From an uncultured Succiniclasticum sp. (GTDB lineage: Bacteria; Bacillota; Negativicutes; Acidaminococcales; Acidaminococcaceae): a stretch of DNA of 64,000 nucleotides. Location: the NCBI GenBank assembly GCA_900544275.1, contig UQUU01000007.1:37039-101038 (forward strand), written 5' to 3'. The translations under genes were made by a program, and so were the position numbers. Shown here in pieces: positions 26,892-35,748 of the stretch (within the stretch, counting starts at the first letter, position 1; each line of letters opens with the position of its first letter). The notes beneath the pieces were generated by a model. The model was not told where the DNA came from and ran no database searches. It saw only the letters and a program-made list of their open reading frames with translations.

Positions 26892-27344
26892 TTATCTGCT
26901 TTCCCTGCTTATCCGGGTGGCCTGTTTCTCTGTTTTCGCTTCTGCCAGATAGGCCTGATTTATTTTGTCAAACCACTCCGGCGCAAGCCGAATAATTTTA
27001 CCGTCTTTATCCGCAAATACATTGGTGGTAGTTCCTTCTACCAATACCTTCCCATCCTGCACATTGATCACCTTGTAAGAAAATACCATCTTAGCCCGAT
27101 TAAACTCGGCCATGGTGGTCTGCACTTCATATTCGTCATCAAAATGCGCCGAACGTTTATATTTTATGTTGATTTCCCGTATGGGAAAAAGTACACCCCG
27201 GCTCATCAGTTCATTTAAGTCCACGCCGCAGGCCCGTAAATAGGCCACACGCCCCATTTCCAACCAGGGCAGGTAACGGCCGTGATACACAACAGCCATC
27301 AAATCTGTCTCTTCAAAACGAACCCGATTCCTTATCGCAATCAT
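26892..27344 (-). CDS. Hotdog-fold acyl-CoA thioesterase (4HBT/YbgC family)
   Basis: 150 residues from the ATG at 27344, five bases after GGAGG. The family core is clear: RFEETDLMAVVYHGRYLPWLE (residues about 8-28), with the catalytic aspartate-tyrosine-histidine region DLMAVVYH. Such proteins hydrolyse acyl-CoA thioesters in the cytosol; substrate chain length cannot be read from sequence. A stretch of about 80 bases separates it from the CofE-like gene. Confidence 0.9.
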   Translation of the reverse strand: MIAIRNRVRFEETDLMAVVYHGRYLPWLEMGRVAYLRACGVDLNELMSRGVLFPIREINIKYKRSAHFDDEYEVQTTMAEFNRAKMVFSYKVINVQDGKVLVEGTTTNVFADKDGKIIRLAPEWFDKINQAYLAEAKTEKQATRISRESR

Positions 27345-27431
27345 ACATACCTCCTGCAAACGTACATTTAATTATAACAAAACTAAGGGAAAATTACCAG
27401 TCTGACCGACTCCCCGGACCTAAACGCAAAG

Positions 27432-27458
27432 AAACGCCTGCCTTTTAAGCAGGCGTTT
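27432..27458 (-). terminator. Terminator after trmO
   Basis: AAACGCCTGC and GCAGGCGTTT form a perfect 10-bp stem with a seven-base loop, 11 bases after the trmO stop. Both strands have short T-rich tails, so it may act in both directions. Confidence 0.75.
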
Positions 27459-27469
27459 GTTCTTATGGT

Positions 27470-28171
27470 TTACACTTCAACAGCATCCAGCACATCCACC
27501 ACAGTTAATTGATTTCCCACAATTTTAAATTTGATTTCTTTACCGGCAAACCCGAATCCGTAGATACGCTGCGGGTCCTTCTGATAGTGGGGGGCAGGAT
27601 TTTCCGCCAGGACCGCTAACAGGGTCTGTCGTTTATTTTCCGGTATCTGCGCTAAGAGTGACGCCGGAAAATCCACATCGACCCGCAAATATTGTACGCG
27701 GCCGGCAAAGCCGTCCCTGGCTTCCGGATGAGAATCCACATAAGCCAGATAAGGCTTGATGTCCAGGATCGGCGTGCCGTCCATCAGGTCCGCCCCCGAT
27801 ACATAAATTACCGGACCCTCCGGTGTTTCCGCCTCTATTTTTTCAATTTTCACGGAAGAAAGGCCGATGCTGTTGGGACGGAAGGGCGAGCGGCTGGCGA
27901 AAACACCGACTCTTACGTTGCCTCCCAGACGGGGTGGACGGACAGTGGCCGCCCAATAATCTTCCGGTACTTCTGAAAAGCGCCAGAGCAGCCACAAATG
28001 AGAATATTCCTCCAGGCCGCGCACCGCTTCAGGTTGTGCGAATTCTCCCGTCAACACGATTTTGGCCTGCAGATTCGGAATCAGCCCGCTTTGCCGCGGC
28101 ACACCAAACTTCGTGGGGAAATCCGTACGAATGTGTCCGATAGCTTTTACAGTAAACCGGTCTTGCGGCAT
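27470..28171 (-). CDS. trmO: tRNA (N6-threonylcarbamoyladenosine(37)-N6)-methyltransferase TrmO
   Basis: TsaA/YaeB-family beta-barrel enzyme that uses S-adenosylmethionine to methylate t6A at position 37 of tRNA-Thr. Motifs: IGHIRTDFPTKFGVPRQSG, EYSHLWLLWRFSE, the signature RPPRLGG and VGVFASRSPFRPNSIGLS (near residues 100-120), and GADLMDGTPILDIKPYLAY. 233 residues, typical. GGGGG precedes the ATG. Single gene with its own terminator. Confidence 0.95.
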   Translation of the reverse strand: MPQDRFTVKAIGHIRTDFPTKFGVPRQSGLIPNLQAKIVLTGEFAQPEAVRGLEEYSHLWLLWRFSEVPEDYWAATVRPPRLGGNVRVGVFASRSPFRPNSIGLSSVKIEKIEAETPEGPVIYVSGADLMDGTPILDIKPYLAYVDSHPEARDGFAGRVQYLRVDVDFPASLLAQIPENKRQTLLAVLAENPAPHYQKDPQRIYGFGFAGKEIKFKIVGNQLTVVDVLDAVEV

Positions 28172-28304
28172 ACAGGTTCCCCCTTTTCCGTGTGTCTACT
28201 CGGGTTCATTTTCTTCCGGTGTCTGCTTCGAGAAATTACATCTATCGGTAACTATCCTGTAAGCAGTTTATCAATGACTTTTGTGCATTGTCTGTAATTT
28301 TGCG

Positions 28305-29735
28305 TCAGGCAACAGGCAGCATAAAGGAAGCGTCGTTAAAAGCCCCTTTTACACTGTGAAACAGCGTATTGAACCACTGCCCTAACCCGTTCCAGCCCTC
28401 GCCAATCGCCTGTCCCATGCTATAAAACATATTGCCCAGCCAATGTCCTGCGCTTTGTACGCCGGAACTGATGGAAGGTCCCAGGCTGGAAAATGCGTTG
28501 CCGATCGCTTTACCCCAGGAACTCAGCGTATCTCCTACGCTATGACCGAAAGACACAGCCCCGTCTTTGGCCTTGCCCATGGCTTTGGCCGCTTCTTCCG
28601 TCAATTTGACATCACTTTCTTTGTCCATGCTGTCCAATGCTTTTTGCACATCCTGGATATTCAGCACGGATGCCACCGTACCGCCGATAAAGCTTTCAAA
28701 TTCGGTGATGATTCGTACCTTCAGCTTTTCATCCATAGTGGCGTTCAGAGAATCCCCTAATTTGCTGCCGATCTTTTCGCCCAGATAGGCGCCCAGCAAG
28801 GCCCCATTAATGGTAATTGCGCCCAGGCTGAGACCGCCGGTAGCGCCTTCCAGGGCGCCACCGGCTGCCGTGCCTGCCGCCGTACCGGCAATGAAGCCGA
28901 TCTGTTTGTAATCAAAGCCGGCTAACATTCCTATAACAGAAGCCATGGCCGTATCCGTCAGTTTGGCTACGCCCTCTTTCCCACTGATCAGTCCCTTTTT
29001 TACTTTTAAGACGGTTTTGGCTTCTTCCACCGCATTGATCGCTATCATGGTCAGCTGCCGGGGTCCGGCCTGATTCAAAATGCCGACCTGACCATTATCT
29101 TCCGCGATAACCAAACCCACAGCCACAGCGGTCTTGATGCCGTTATCCTGATCCGCTTCCAGTTTATCCCGCAGTCCTTGCGCTTCTTTCTCACTGAGCG
29201 CCTGTCCCCGCCAGTTCTTTCCGGCAATGGTAAAGCCCGCATTACGGCCGTTGCCGGTGATCTTCGGCGTATCGCCGGTCAATTCGATGGCTTTTGTAAT
29301 ATATTGCTTAAAACGATCGTCTAACCAGCTTTTTTTGCTCTCACCCTGTTGAACAGCCTGTTCCAACGATTTTTTCTGTTCATCGGTAGCCTTCAGCGTA
29401 GCCTGGATTTCTTCCGCGATTTCCGCGATACGACCCTGCGATGCATTGTGCATTTTTTCCTGCATCAGCTTTTGCGACCAATCCCGGTCTGTTAACACAG
29501 TATCCTTTTCCGCATAGCTGATCAGCGCATCGGAAACGGCTTTTTGCAACCGCGTAGCATCCTGCGCCGTCAAAACATCTTCCAAAGAATTGATCGTTTT
29601 CCGTTCCGGCAAAGAAGTCAGATTTAAGGAACCGTTATCTTTCGCCGCTTTATCTTCGGCCGGTTCTCCTTCCGCAAAAACAACGCCCGCGCAAAACAGA
29701 CACAGGGTCATGACCAATGCAAATATTCTTTTCAT
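28305..29735 (-). CDS. Exported protein with a glycine-zipper segment
   Basis: 476 residues with a signal peptide (KRIFALVMTLCLFCAGVVFAEG, cut after VFA). Residues about 100-200 are charged and helical. Residues about 250-310 hold repeated small residues (TAAGTAAGGALEGATGG and GAYLGEKIGSKLGD), a glycine-zipper pattern typical of segments that insert into membranes. The C-terminus carries repeats of SxGxxIGxxxxxLG type. This could be an envelope component or pore-like protein. No named family is recognised. The ATG follows GGAGGGG. Confidence 0.7.
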   Translation of the reverse strand: MKRIFALVMTLCLFCAGVVFAEGEPAEDKAAKDNGSLNLTSLPERKTINSLEDVLTAQDATRLQKAVSDALISYAEKDTVLTDRDWSQKLMQEKMHNASQGRIAEIAEEIQATLKATDEQKKSLEQAVQQGESKKSWLDDRFKQYITKAIELTGDTPKITGNGRNAGFTIAGKNWRGQALSEKEAQGLRDKLEADQDNGIKTAVAVGLVIAEDNGQVGILNQAGPRQLTMIAINAVEEAKTVLKVKKGLISGKEGVAKLTDTAMASVIGMLAGFDYKQIGFIAGTAAGTAAGGALEGATGGLSLGAITINGALLGAYLGEKIGSKLGDSLNATMDEKLKVRIITEFESFIGGTVASVLNIQDVQKALDSMDKESDVKLTEEAAKAMGKAKDGAVSFGHSVGDTLSSWGKAIGNAFSSLGPSISSGVQSAGHWLGNMFYSMGQAIGEGWNGLGQWFNTLFHSVKGAFNDASFMLPVA

Positions 29736-30340
29736 CAGACACCCCTCCTTGTAGTTTTACTTCCTACAGGTTTACTTTGTGTAGAGCAATTATCCCTTAT
29801 TTCTCATGCGATTTTATCTTACTACGTTTTCCCGTGATGTGTCAAAACAACGGAGATAATTTGATAAATTCAAGATTTTCCCTCATATGCTTTTCCGTTC
29901 CGCTAATTTGAATTGCAAGGTTTTATATCTTTATATTAAACTTTTCAATTTAAATTTGTTTTCCCATGGAATATCAATATTATTGATTTTTTTTACTTGA
30001 TGACTTTCTTCTTTAAAATTAGCACCTGTGTCATTTTTATACGCTTCTTACCTCTTGAACGTTAAAAAATATCTCTCTTGCTTCTGATGTTCCATAAGAA
30101 CTTCTCTGATTAAACAAAACACAAAACCGACATTCAATACAATATCGAGTGTCGGTTTTTTACTTATTACTTTCAGTTTTATAAGGCTTACCACTCGTTG
30201 GCAGTTTACGCCTGTGTTGGGTATCTACATTGTACTATAATTTTATTTTGGCGGAGCGGGTGAGTGATTTAATATGAAGCACCACACAATCATCCTTTGC
30301 GCGTTATACTACGTGGCCAGTGAGCAGAAAGTGAGCATAA
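29736..30340. other. Gene-free, AT-rich junction between chromosome and prophage
   Basis: No gene, tRNA or IS is supported here. It is very AT-rich from 29880 to 30120. Contents: one terminator (30123-30161) and a plus-strand TATAAT-like region near 30236. The left attachment site of the prophage should lie in this interval, but it cannot be placed without the right end. A 37-codon plus-strand frame from 30272 has no ribosome site. Confidence 0.5.
30123..30161. terminator. Bidirectional terminator in the junction
   Basis: AAAACCGACA and TGTCGGTTTT pair around a 17-base loop and are followed by TT on the plus strand and by GTGTTTTG on the minus strand. Confidence 0.7.
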
Positions 30341-30380
30341 AAAATAAGCCCCTGCACTGTAATAGTGTAGAGGCTTTCTT
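30341..30380 (-). terminator. Terminator of the prophage late operon
   Basis: AAGCCcCTgCACT and AGTGtAGaGGCTT form a stem; T-rich runs follow on both strands (ATTTTTTATG on the minus strand). It starts a few bases after the last late gene. Confidence 0.75.
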
Positions 30381-30383
30381 TTT

Positions 30384-30884
30384 TTAAAAATCAAAACTTA
30401 CACCGCCCATGATGGCCTTTTTATTTCCAGCTGCCCAAGCTCCTACATGCCCTTTCAACGGGGCACGCACCATGTAGGCTGCCCCATCCTTCCCCGCACC
30501 AATGCCGATGGACCAGCGGCGGGTCTTATCCACGACAGGTACTTTGATGTCGACAGAACTCTTACTGTAATGCTCGAGTTGCAACTTGTTTTCATCGAAT
30601 ATGTATTTTTCGCTATCAGTTTTTTTGATTGCCTGTTCTTTCCCGTTCACTGCAACCTTGATTTCCTGTTTCGGAATTTTGATATCCACATCCGGATCCG
30701 CAAGGGTAGCCTTCGGTACGTACTGGATATCCGTTTTTGTCACCGTTTCCGTGACGACGTGTTCTGCAGGTTTTTCTACCACTTTGACAGGCGCTGTGAC
30801 GCGCCCACGATAGAAGCCAAGGGCGAACGATGCCAAGACGATAAACAACGCGCCTACGGCAAAAATAAGGGATTTTCTATCCAT
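30384..30884 (-). CDS. Phage membrane-anchored protein, possibly spanin-like
   Basis: 166 residues with an N-terminal membrane anchor (FAVGALFIVLASFALGFYRG), then a proline/valine-rich, beta-prone periplasmic part. The C-terminus (RWSIGIGAGKDGAAYM... GGVSFDF) looks like amphipathic outer-membrane strands ending in phenylalanine. As the last gene of a lysis cassette in a host that may have an outer membrane, a spanin-type role is possible, but it has no recognisable Rz coiled coil. Call it unknown with a lysis-linked position. Confidence 0.55.
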   Translation of the reverse strand: MDRKSLIFAVGALFIVLASFALGFYRGRVTAPVKVVEKPAEHVVTETVTKTDIQYVPKATLADPDVDIKIPKQEIKVAVNGKEQAIKKTDSEKYIFDENKLQLEHYSKSSVDIKVPVVDKTRRWSIGIGAGKDGAAYMVRAPLKGHVGAWAAGNKKAIMGGVSFDF

Positions 30885-30886
30885 TG

Positions 30887-31294
30887 TTATTCCTCCACTA
30901 CGGTCAACACTACATCGTTCCCGCTCGCAATGATCATCTGCGAGAGTTCTACTCCGTCGGCATTATGCATCCGCAGGCAACCGTATGTGGGGGTCAACAG
31001 CTGATAGTCAGCGTAGGGATCCTCGCAGTTGCTGCCACCGCCGTGGATATCTCTACCCCGGGGATCTCCCGAGGTGATGTAAAAATTGCCAAACGCAGGT
31101 CCGTACTTGCCGTACGTTACCTCGGCTGATACATGCTGGTACACTCCATCCGGCAGGCTGGCACGAGGGTCGCCTAAATCGTTCCAGCCCGGCCAGTACC
31201 GGTCAGAGCAGGGCCAACCTGCGATCACTTTATAATTCTCGTCCATCGCGAAGATTCGCTGCTTGGAACGTTGAAATTGTATCTCCTTTATCAT
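30887..31294 (-). CDS. YkuD (L,D-transpeptidase fold) protein in the lysis cassette
   Basis: 135 residues forming one YkuD-like domain. The conserved histidine is in DIHGGGSN (near residue 84) and the catalytic cysteine in TYGCLRMHNADG (near residue 110). The usual SHGC is here TYGC, so the second histidine is replaced by tyrosine. There is no signal peptide. The position beside two holin-like genes suggests it acts on peptidoglycan during lysis, by cleavage or modified transpeptidation. No other endolysin is recognised in this prophage. Confidence 0.75.
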   Translation of the reverse strand: MIKEIQFQRSKQRIFAMDENYKVIAGWPCSDRYWPGWNDLGDPRASLPDGVYQHVSAEVTYGKYGPAFGNFYITSGDPRGRDIHGGGSNCEDPYADYQLLTPTYGCLRMHNADGVELSQMIIASGNDVVLTVVEE

Positions 31295-31566
31295 CTTTCC
31301 TCCTTCGTCAGCTCTAATTCCGTGCCGGAGTGCTTGATGTGTATGTATTTCGCATACTTAAACGCCAACACAGCCACTTCCAGCAGGCAGTACACCGCCA
31401 ACTCTTTCCAGGTTGCTTTTGCAATATAGAACGCGCCGTACACCACAACCGGGAACAGGACCAGCCAGCTGACTGTGATCCAGAAGAATTGCGTGTCGCT
31501 TAGACTATAAAATTCTTCACCACCACGGGTAAGGGCTATGTACCAGTCCTTGATTTTTTTAATCAT
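31291..31566 (-). CDS. Small phage membrane protein, holin candidate
   Basis: 91 residues with two membrane segments (TQFFWITVSWLVLFPVVVYGAFY and ELAVYCLLEVAVLAFKYA) and a charged tail. The size and layout fit a class II holin. It overlaps the YkuD gene by four bases and the next membrane gene by eight, so the three are translated together. Confidence 0.6.
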   Translation of the reverse strand: MIKKIKDWYIALTRGGEEFYSLSDTQFFWITVSWLVLFPVVVYGAFYIAKATWKELAVYCLLEVAVLAFKYAKYIHIKHSGTELELTKEER

Positions 31567-31849
31567 GTTCCCGCAGCTCCTTTTCTAATATGGTCTGTCG
31601 CTCCGCCAAATCATCAATCCGCTTGTGTGCGGACTTGGTCGAACTGTCTACCCTAACAATGTCTGTCCGCATTGCGAGATTGTCCGTTTGCATCGAGCGC
31701 AGAACACTATCCATTCTATCAATTGTTCTGCCCAAAGCGGCGATCGAAACCGATAGTGGGTTTATGATCCAAATTTTAAATATCCAGCCGAACATTCCTG
31801 TGAGAGTTACAAAGACGCCTAAAATTGTGCCTGCGTTTTCTAAATTCAC
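31559..31849 (-). CDS. Small phage protein with membrane segment and coiled coil
   Basis: 96 residues. One N-terminal hydrophobic segment (ILGVFVTLTGMFGWIFKIWII) is followed by a long heptad helix (residues 35-95, ending ILEKELREHD). It resembles XhlA-type lysis accessory proteins in composition, though XhlA has its anchor at the other end. It is the first gene of the lysis set, five bases after the tail gene upstream. Confidence 0.55.
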   Translation of the reverse strand: MNLENAGTILGVFVTLTGMFGWIFKIWIINPLSVSIAALGRTIDRMDSVLRSMQTDNLAMRTDIVRVDSSTKSAHKRIDDLAERQTILEKELREHD

Positions 31850-31853
31850 AATA

Positions 31854-32369
31854 TCAATCCTCCGCCCACGTTATTTTTTCAACTTCTTCCGCTGTCTGCG
31901 CTGCCATCACCATTGCTTTCATCTCCCGGTACTGCGTATGCAACGCATCACTTCGCACGGCCGCAGCGGCGATTACACCCCGCAAGTTAGCGGCAGTGAC
32001 CAGTGTGCTTCCATTATCAGCCAGCGTCCACGCAATTGTTGCGTCTGTACCTTGCATATCTAACGCATAGATAGCCGCTGTAATTCTTTCGTATGACTTA
32101 CTGTCAAAATCAAAACTGGAACCGTCAAACTCGACAGGCTCCAGCTCTTTTTTATCTCGTATCCTTTTCAGTTGCGCAATCTTAGCGGCTTTCACCGCCT
32201 CTAAATCCGGGAGTGGGATTACAAACTTCCCATCCTTGTACAGCGTTCCCTGCTGTGGCTCTTGGTCAACTTCTACAAACTTAAACACGTCCGGTTCTGC
32301 CATCACAATTTCATCCTGCCATGATTGATAATGTTGCCAGTTGCCTTGTGGGTCAATAAATAATCTCAT
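31854..32369 (-). CDS. DUF4376-containing phage tail-associated protein
   Basis: The C-terminal half (KAAKIAQLKRIRDKKELEP, then FDFDSKSYERITAAI) matches DUF4376, common just after tail fibre genes, where it may help fibre assembly. The N-terminus MRLFIDPQGNWQHYQSW is also typical. I use the ATG at 32369, eight bases after GGAGG (171 residues). Located between the fibre gene and the lysis genes. Confidence 0.75.
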   Translation of the reverse strand: MRLFIDPQGNWQHYQSWQDEIVMAEPDVFKFVEVDQEPQQGTLYKDGKFVIPLPDLEAVKAAKIAQLKRIRDKKELEPVEFDGSSFDFDSKSYERITAAIYALDMQGTDATIAWTLADNGSTLVTAANLRGVIAAAAVRSDALHTQYREMKAMVMAAQTAEEVEKITWAED

Positions 32370-32374
32370 CTGCA

Positions 32375-34078
32375 TTACCTCCAATATACCTTGGTAACAA
32401 ACTCGTCGTTACCTTCAATAAAGTCTGCAAAATACACCTTGTTATTGCTGATCGCAATTGATGCGCCATCATCACCGCCTGCAGTGTACGATGTATCTGC
32501 GAGGTCCATATCGCGGAAAATATGTGCGATTTGTGTAGCATTATTCGGAACTACAGTATTGTCTGCCATCGTCTTTTTATCCATTGCTCCCCAGTCGCCA
32601 TTATTAACTGTAATCAGGACTTCCTTCCAAGCCGCAGGCAACGTACAGATTACGTTCCCAACCGTTTTGAACGCTCCGCTGTATGCCTGTTTCCACGAAG
32701 TATTCACCCACGCCCCCGTGCCGGTCATGACGTCGTTCGCATTGCCGGACAGCCTCGGCAGCAGACCGTCCGCGGATGTGGTGGACAGGCCGGGAAGCTC
32801 ATCGAGATAAGCGAGAGACTTCCATGGTTGCCAAATTTCCCCCGCTAAAGACCTTACCTGCACATGCGTCGTTTGTATCTGAGGCACGAAAAGCTGGGTG
32901 TTCCATACGTCTGAATTATCCCAATCAAGATTTAATATGTGTCCATCCCCTTCTGGTTTACCTATAGACATTGCAGACGACGCTAAAAACTTTCTAACGC
33001 CCCCGGTGTTGTCACTCGACACATTTGCACTCGCAGGTCTGTTTGCAGGACCATTGGCAGTAGGATTAAACATGTTACACAAACTCTCTGATCGTTGCGC
33101 CCTGCCGGCTAAGTAACCATAAAAATTCGCTGCCCTTATATTTGCTGCCCTTATATTTGCTGCCCTTATATTTGCTGGAGATCCTTTCATGTTATGGAAA
33201 AAATATTCTTTGATCTTGCCTTTGCCTGACTTGGACCTATACCCAACATAACATGCTTTTTCACTATCATCAGAAAATCCATCAAATACTATCTCATTGC
33301 CGTTAGAAAACTTTATTGTGTCTGCATATATATTATCGCCATTTAATAGTCTACTCTGTATCCAAGATGTGGTAGGGATTATAACGGAATTGTCGGTTAG
33401 GGGAACATCGAAAGTAAAGTTACCACTATAACCGGAATAATTATACTCACCAAAAAAAGTATGATTATCTCCAGCCCTTATCCTTATCTCTGCATATAGC
33501 CCATCTTTCGTGTATGCTCTTAAATTTGTAAAAGTTTGTTTGTCTTTTGGATATCTAAAACTTGCTACCGCACCTAATTCCTTGCCGTTTTTATCTATAG
33601 CAAGCGCAGGAAAAACAGATTGATCGCCCACCCCCTGCGTGACTGATGTTCTGTCAGCAGATGTTCCTTTTGCACGATAATTTGAGTCGTTAGCACCAAG
33701 CAGTACACCTGTCAGTGTATCGCCCGTGGCGTTTACAAATCTGTTATCGGACTCCGTTTTATCGTATGCGTCCGTGATTCCGTACCCAGCAAGCGTGGTG
33801 GGATTCGTTCCCCCTGTTACGCGCCCCTTTACGTCTACCGTCACAGATTTATACGTGCCAGCGGCAACGCCGGTTTTAGACAGCGCACGGGTGCTAACTG
33901 CTTCTGGTGCCAGCTTCGGCTCAGTGACGGATCCGTTCGGGTGGTCCAGGACAGCCGCAGTACGGTGCTCATTCGAGGCAGCGTCAATCTTGTCGCTGTT
34001 CGCATTGTGCACGGCAATATTATATGTTTCTGTCTGTAGTGGTTTTTCTAAGTTCAAATTAGGTGTGTAATTAGGCAT
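32375..34078 (-). CDS. Tail fibre protein with a pentapeptide-like repeat
   Basis: 567 residues. The N-terminus (MPNYTPNLNLEKPLQTETYNI and SDKIDAA) is the usual baseplate-attachment end of such fibres. Glycine/threonine-rich fibre repeats follow (VTVDVKGRVTGGTNP, AYDKTESDNRFVNATGDTLTG). At residues about 301-318 the sequence repeats in the pattern RAANI three times, encoded by near-perfect 15-bp units. The C-terminal part (WQPWKSLAYLDE and GTGAWVNTSWKQAY) is typical of the receptor-binding tip. It overlaps the gene upstream by eight bases. Confidence 0.85.
   Translation of the reverse strand: MPNYTPNLNLEKPLQTETYNIAVHNANSDKIDAASNEHRTAAVLDHPNGSVTEPKLAPEAVSTRALSKTGVAAGTYKSVTVDVKGRVTGGTNPTTLAGYGITDAYDKTESDNRFVNATGDTLTGVLLGANDSNYRAKGTSADRTSVTQGVGDQSVFPALAIDKNGKELGAVASFRYPKDKQTFTNLRAYTKDGLYAEIRIRAGDNHTFFGEYNYSGYSGNFTFDVPLTDNSVIIPTTSWIQSRLLNGDNIYADTIKFSNGNEIVFDGFSDDSEKACYVGYRSKSGKGKIKEYFFHNMKGSPANIRAANIRAANIRAANFYGYLAGRAQRSESLCNMFNPTANGPANRPASANVSSDNTGGVRKFLASSAMSIGKPEGDGHILNLDWDNSDVWNTQLFVPQIQTTHVQVRSLAGEIWQPWKSLAYLDELPGLSTTSADGLLPRLSGNANDVMTGTGAWVNTSWKQAYSGAFKTVGNVICTLPAAWKEVLITVNNGDWGAMDKKTMADNTVVPNNATQIAHIFRDMDLADTSYTAGGDDGASIAISNNKVYFADFIEGNDEFVTKVYWR
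33127..33176. repeat. 15-bp tandem repeat inside the tail fibre gene
   Basis: TTTGCTGCCCTTATA-type units occur three times in tandem with a partial fourth (TTTGCTGG). They encode RAANI repeats. Copy number change would lengthen the fibre in steps of five residues without frameshift. Confidence 0.85.
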
Positions 34079-34658
34079 CCGGTAGCACTTCCTCTCTTAA
34101 GTCATGATGTGTTAAGGATAAACTGTTCATCCTTCCGTGGGTAAATCGTTTTAAGTCGATGTGCCGGTTATACATCAAGTCAACCTCTATAGTTAAATTA
34201 GCCGGCAGCACACATTTCAACATGTACTCCGCTGTATCTCTTTGCCGCTTAACACCCAGTGCCACAAGCACCTTGATGTAGTACTGATTATGCTGTAAAT
34301 TTATACTGTAATTTCCTTCGCCGCAGATATCTGCCAGACTAATTTCTAACTTTCTATATGTGTACGGTGTGTTCGGCGTGATCGTAGCTAATATAGCCAT
34401 ACGCCGGTCATCTAATGTATCTGCGCTGCGCGGGGTCAGTTTCAGCATCGCTTCCCAGCGCGCGGCCCCCTCTTCGTCCAAGTCGAACACGAAGGTGTCC
34501 AAGGCGTGTTTAATCATCAGACCGATAAGTACATTTAACTCAGGTTCGACTACATCCGCATAGGCTTTGAATTCTACAGCCGGTGCCAGCACATCGGGGA
34601 AATACCGCCGTATGTTAGCATCACGCATCTCTATCGTATCTCGTAATGTATTACTCAT
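34071..34658 (-). CDS. XkdU/YmfQ-like tail protein (DUF2313)
   Basis: 195 residues. It begins LRDTIEMRDANIRRYFPDVL and has WEAMLKLTPRSADTLDDRR in the middle, the family signature for the YmfQ/XkdU protein found between baseplate J and the fibre in Mu-like and PBSX-like phages. It overlaps baseplate J by eight bases and the fibre by eight. Confidence 0.85.
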   Translation of the reverse strand: MSNTLRDTIEMRDANIRRYFPDVLAPAVEFKAYADVVEPELNVLIGLMIKHALDTFVFDLDEEGAARWEAMLKLTPRSADTLDDRRMAILATITPNTPYTYRKLEISLADICGEGNYSINLQHNQYYIKVLVALGVKRQRDTAEYMLKCVLPANLTIEVDLMYNRHIDLKRFTHGRMNSLSLTHHDLREEVLPDA

Positions 34659-35748
34659 AGGTCAGCCCCCCCAGAATCGCAAGCTCGTTAAGGCCCAGCG
34701 TCACGTTCCTTTTTGTTCCGTTGACCGTCAAATTCTCTACATCCAGTACGCCTGTTACATCGAGAATGCGGCTTTCCAGCTTTGATATGCGCACGATCAG
34801 CCCCTCGTTCGTGAATTCGTTCACAGACACGATCTGTGTATCCTTCCACTGTGTATTTATTTCATTCAGATATTCCTGCACGGCTGCGATGATTGCCGGC
34901 TTTACGTCGTTTAACACAAACCCCGGCTTCACGGATACCAAGGCGGATAGGTTGATCGTTGCATCCGTGGTGCCCTCTACCGTCACATAATGTCCGATTG
35001 GTGCAACCCCTACGCCCTGCTGGTGATACGGCACCGGGTCCAGCGCTTCCTGCACTTGCGCGACAAATTCTGATGCTGGTGTTTTAAACTCCGAGTTGCA
35101 AAATACAACTTTTACCGTTCCGCCTCCGTTCCATACCGGATACACTTTCACGCCGCCTACTCCGGCGATAGACAATACCTTTTCTTTGTAGTCTGCGATA
35201 TTTCCGCCATAAGCCTGGATTGCAAAGCTGTTCAGGTACCGCTGCCGGAAGGCCTCCGTTTTCTCGTCGTCAATCGCCGGGATTAGAAGCTCCGCAATTC
35301 TTGCAGACCTCAAGCCTGCTAAATAGCTTACCGGGACAAGTGCTCCGCCGGTCTTGTTCCCCTCTGTACCCGCCGCTTCGCATTCGGCGGCATACCGTCC
35401 GGGTTCTAATTGCTGTGTAATTTTATAGTTCAGACCGGCACAGGAGAACCTTGCGCCAACTTGCAGCGCATAGCCAGATGGCTGCACTTCCACAGCTACC
35501 TTGGCTTTAGTCGCCGTAAACGGACGCAATCCCCGTTCCAAGGCGCGCTCTATCAGAAACTCCCGATCCGCCGTATCGCCGAACGTGTTCCGCATCAGCC
35601 AGTCCACTGCGGCGTACATCAGTTCCAGTTCGATTGATACCGGTTTAGTCGCATCAAAGATGACGCTGCCTTCCCGCTTATCCATAGCCGTGCTGACTGC
35701 GTCCAGCATCCTTCTATTAATTACTTGACTTGTTTGATTCTCATACAT
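34651..35748 (-). CDS. Baseplate J-like protein (XkdT)
   Basis: 365 residues. Contains DREFLIERALERGLRPFTATKA, then FRQRYLNSFAIQAYGGNIADYKEKVLSIAGVGGVKVYP (split), matching baseplate J. This protein forms the wedge of the contractile-tail baseplate. It overlaps the upstream DUF2634 gene by eight bases. Confidence 0.92.
   Translation of the reverse strand: MYENQTSQVINRRMLDAVSTAMDKREGSVIFDATKPVSIELELMYAAVDWLMRNTFGDTADREFLIERALERGLRPFTATKAKVAVEVQPSGYALQVGARFSCAGLNYKITQQLEPGRYAAECEAAGTEGNKTGGALVPVSYLAGLRSARIAELLIPAIDDEKTEAFRQRYLNSFAIQAYGGNIADYKEKVLSIAGVGGVKVYPVWNGGGTVKVVFCNSEFKTPASEFVAQVQEALDPVPYHQQGVGVAPIGHYVTVEGTTDATINLSALVSVKPGFVLNDVKPAIIAAVQEYLNEINTQWKDTQIVSVNEFTNEGLIVRISKLESRILDVTGVLDVENLTVNGTKRNVTLGLNELAILGGLTYE

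Noticed and set aside
29736..30383. tRNA gene or attachment site at the left end of the prophage
   Set aside because: No tRNA-like fold was found and the right end is outside the window, so no direct repeat can be tested.
30272..30385. 37-codon plus-strand frame at the prophage edge
   Set aside because: No ribosome site, and it runs through a terminator. An integrase remnant was considered but cannot be supported.
32375..34078. Diversity-generating retroelement target in the tail fibre
   Set aside because: No reverse transcriptase or template repeat was seen in the window.
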